From NCBI GenBank assembly GCA_937928525.1, contig CALFWJ010000072.1, positions 1 to 5,652 of the forward strand: a stretch of 5,652 bases of DNA, in the 5' to 3' direction. Position 1 is the first letter of the stretch, and each line of letters opens with the position of its first letter. Origin of the DNA: an uncultured Alphaproteobacteria bacterium (GTDB lineage: Bacteria > Pseudomonadota > Alphaproteobacteria > UBA2136 > UBA6156). Made by a program: the position numbers and the translations under genes. The notes under the pieces were generated by a model. The model saw nothing but the letters and a program-made list of their open reading frames with translations, made no database searches and was not told where the DNA came from. This document shows, piece by piece, positions 4,672 to 5,652 of the stretch.

Positions 4672-5325
4672 ATGCCTGACGTTATTTTTCAAGGCCCTGA
4701 GGGCCGCCTAGAAGGTAAATATTTCCAAGCCGCAGACCCGCGCGCACCCATCGTATTGGTTAACCACCCGCACCCCATGCACGGCGGTACCATGAACAAC
4801 AAAGTAACGTACCGCATGTTCGAAACTTTTGTTAAAGCAGGCTTTTCAGCCTTGCGCTTTAATTACCGCGGTGTGGGCAACAGCGAAGGCAGCTACGATA
4901 ATGGTGTGGGCGAACTCGGCGATGCCGCAGCAGCCCTAGATTGGCTACATGCCCAACATCCCCACACCCCCGAAATTTGGGTGTCAGGCTTCAGCTTTGG
5001 CGCGTGGATCACCATGCAAATGATTATGCGCCGCCCCGATGTAAAACGCTTCATCGCCGTATCGCCGCCAGCAGGTAACTACGACTTTAGCTTCTTCAGC
5101 CCATGCCCCACAAGCGGCTTGGTTATGGTGGGCACCCACGACGAAATCACCCCTGCAGAAGATATTGAAACCCTCCTTAAGCACACCGCCCGTCAAAAAG
5201 GTGTGAAATTGCACCACGCAGTTATCGACTATGCCGACCACTTCTATACTCAACAGCAAGATGAGTTGGCTAATGTTGTCGGGCAATACATCAACAGCCA
5301 ACGCAAAGAAATTGTAGGCAGCTAA
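4672..5325 (+). CDS. Alpha/beta hydrolase, short single-domain type
   Basis: A 217-residue serine hydrolase fold protein, probably cytoplasmic, substrate unknown. Oxyanion-side motif NHPHPMHGGTMNN at 31-43, RFNYRGVGNSEG at 62-73, nucleophile elbow GFSFG at 106-110 with Ser108, likely catalytic Asp157 in GTHDEITP, and His190 in DYADHFY. The order and spacing fit an intact Ser-Asp-His triad. The frame is open back to a GTG at 4615, but family members begin MPxVIFxGPxGRLEG, which is the ATG used here; the promoter position agrees. No strong ribosome binding site precedes this ATG. It is divergent from the iscR-like gene, a pairing I recall from other alphaproteobacteria, hinting at a link with Fe-S or stress physiology, though the reaction is unknown. 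A nested terminator follows the stop. Confidence 0.9.
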   Translation: MPDVIFQGPEGRLEGKYFQAADPRAPIVLVNHPHPMHGGTMNNKVTYRMFETFVKAGFSALRFNYRGVGNSEGSYDNGVGELGDAAAALDWLHAQHPHTPEIWVSGFSFGAWITMQMIMRRPDVKRFIAVSPPAGNYDFSFFSPCPTSGLVMVGTHDEITPAEDIETLLKHTARQKGVKLHHAVIDYADHFYTQQQDELANVVGQYINSQRKEIVGS

Positions 5326-5330
5326 AATCA

Positions 5331-5385
5331 AAAAGCGCCATTAAAAATAGCCCCAATCAGGGGCTATTTTTCTAGTGGCGTTTTT
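5331..5385. terminator. Nested double-stem bidirectional terminator
   Basis: Inner stem: AAAAATAGCCCC (5343-5354) pairs perfectly with GGGGCTATTTTT (5360-5371), loop AATCA. Outer stem: AAAAGCGCCA (5331-5340) pairs with TGGCGTTTTT (5376-5385, one G-U). T-runs follow on both strands. It serves the hydrolase (plus) and the 84-aa gene (minus); the last codons and stop of the latter fall within the outer stem and the spacer before the inner stem. Confidence 0.9.
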
Positions 5386-5626
5386 TTCGTGGAACAAGGC
5401 GCCAGTCGGTCATTTTTCTTATGCTAGCAAAGCCAATACCTTTGCCTGCAATTTTAGCGGCTTTTTTAGCTCTATTAGCAAGGTCAGAGCCAATATAAGA
5501 GCTTTCAATATAAACCTGATCAGATCGCTTTTGCTGCATAATAAGTGCAAGTTCTTCAATGGTTGAATTCATAACCTCAGATATTGCTATATAGCCGCTA
5601 TTGTACGGCTCAATCATTTTTGCCAT
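5372..5626 (-). CDS. Basic 84-aa protein of unknown function
   Basis: Not recognised. Residues 1-35 are mixed and probably helical (ISEVMNSTIEELALIMQQKR); residues 36-50 include YIESSYIGSDLAN; 51-63 form a Lys/Ala-rich stretch (NRAKKAAKIAGKG); and the C-terminus is strongly basic (PRKKRH). No signal peptide or membrane segment. The basic tail could contact nucleic acid or the membrane surface, but that is a guess. Ribosome binding site AGGAGA (5638-5633) is 6 nt before the ATG, supporting the start and that the gene is real. The promoter lies beyond the right edge. Convergent with the hydrolase; the two stop regions share a terminator. Confidence 0.7.
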   Translation of the reverse strand: MAKMIEPYNSGYIAISEVMNSTIEELALIMQQKRSDQVYIESSYIGSDLANRAKKAAKIAGKGIGFASIRKMTDWRLVPRKKRH

Positions 5627-5652
5627 AGGGCTTCTCCTAAACGGGATGAAAA

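Noticed and set aside
4984..5331. Minus-strand open frame of 115 codons opposite the hydrolase
   Set aside because: Shadow of the hydrolase gene, which shows an intact catalytic triad; no ribosome binding site for the reverse frame.

Overview
The window looks like chromosomal DNA of an alphaproteobacterium with moderate GC coding regions and AT-rich spacers. This rests on family resemblance only: an IscR-type Rrf2 regulator divergent from a short alpha/beta hydrolase (an arrangement I associate with alphaproteobacteria), a standard DnaJ, and a YdcH/DUF465 protein. No species can be named. Almost everything reads on the minus strand; the exceptions are the hydrolase and a probable untranslated RNA.

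Layout. 1-1279 (-): MurA-type enolpyruvyl transferase, cut by the window edge just before its C-terminus. 1280-1653: a control region in which a perfect 17-bp palindrome supplies a -35 box to each of two divergent promoters, one for murA and one for a roughly 288-nt structured plus-strand RNA that ends at a strong terminator and carries a possible nine-residue ORF. 1654-1872 (-): YdcH/DUF465 protein. 2094-2425 (-): two coupled small genes (38 and 72 aa, ATGA overlap) with their own near-consensus promoter and terminator. 2581-2700 (-): a 39-aa single-span membrane peptide, again with its own promoter and terminator. 2808-3968 (-): dnaJ. 4024-4524 (-): iscR-like regulator with a probable autoregulatory site in its promoter. 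4672-5325 (+): alpha/beta hydrolase, divergent from iscR. 5372-5626 (-): unknown basic 84-aa protein, convergent with the hydrolase and sharing a nested bidirectional terminator.

How the parts may work together. The iscR and dnaJ genes are 56 nt apart on one strand and may form one transcript, linking Fe-S or oxidative state to chaperone supply. The small genes downstream of dnaJ each have strong sigma-70-like promoters and good ribosome binding sites, so they are probably real. The most unusual part is 1280-1640: the RNA's predicted first bases pair with the bases just before its terminator, several hairpins lie between, and its promoter physically overlaps that of the adjacent cell-wall gene. 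No mobile element, CRISPR array, tRNA or rRNA was seen.
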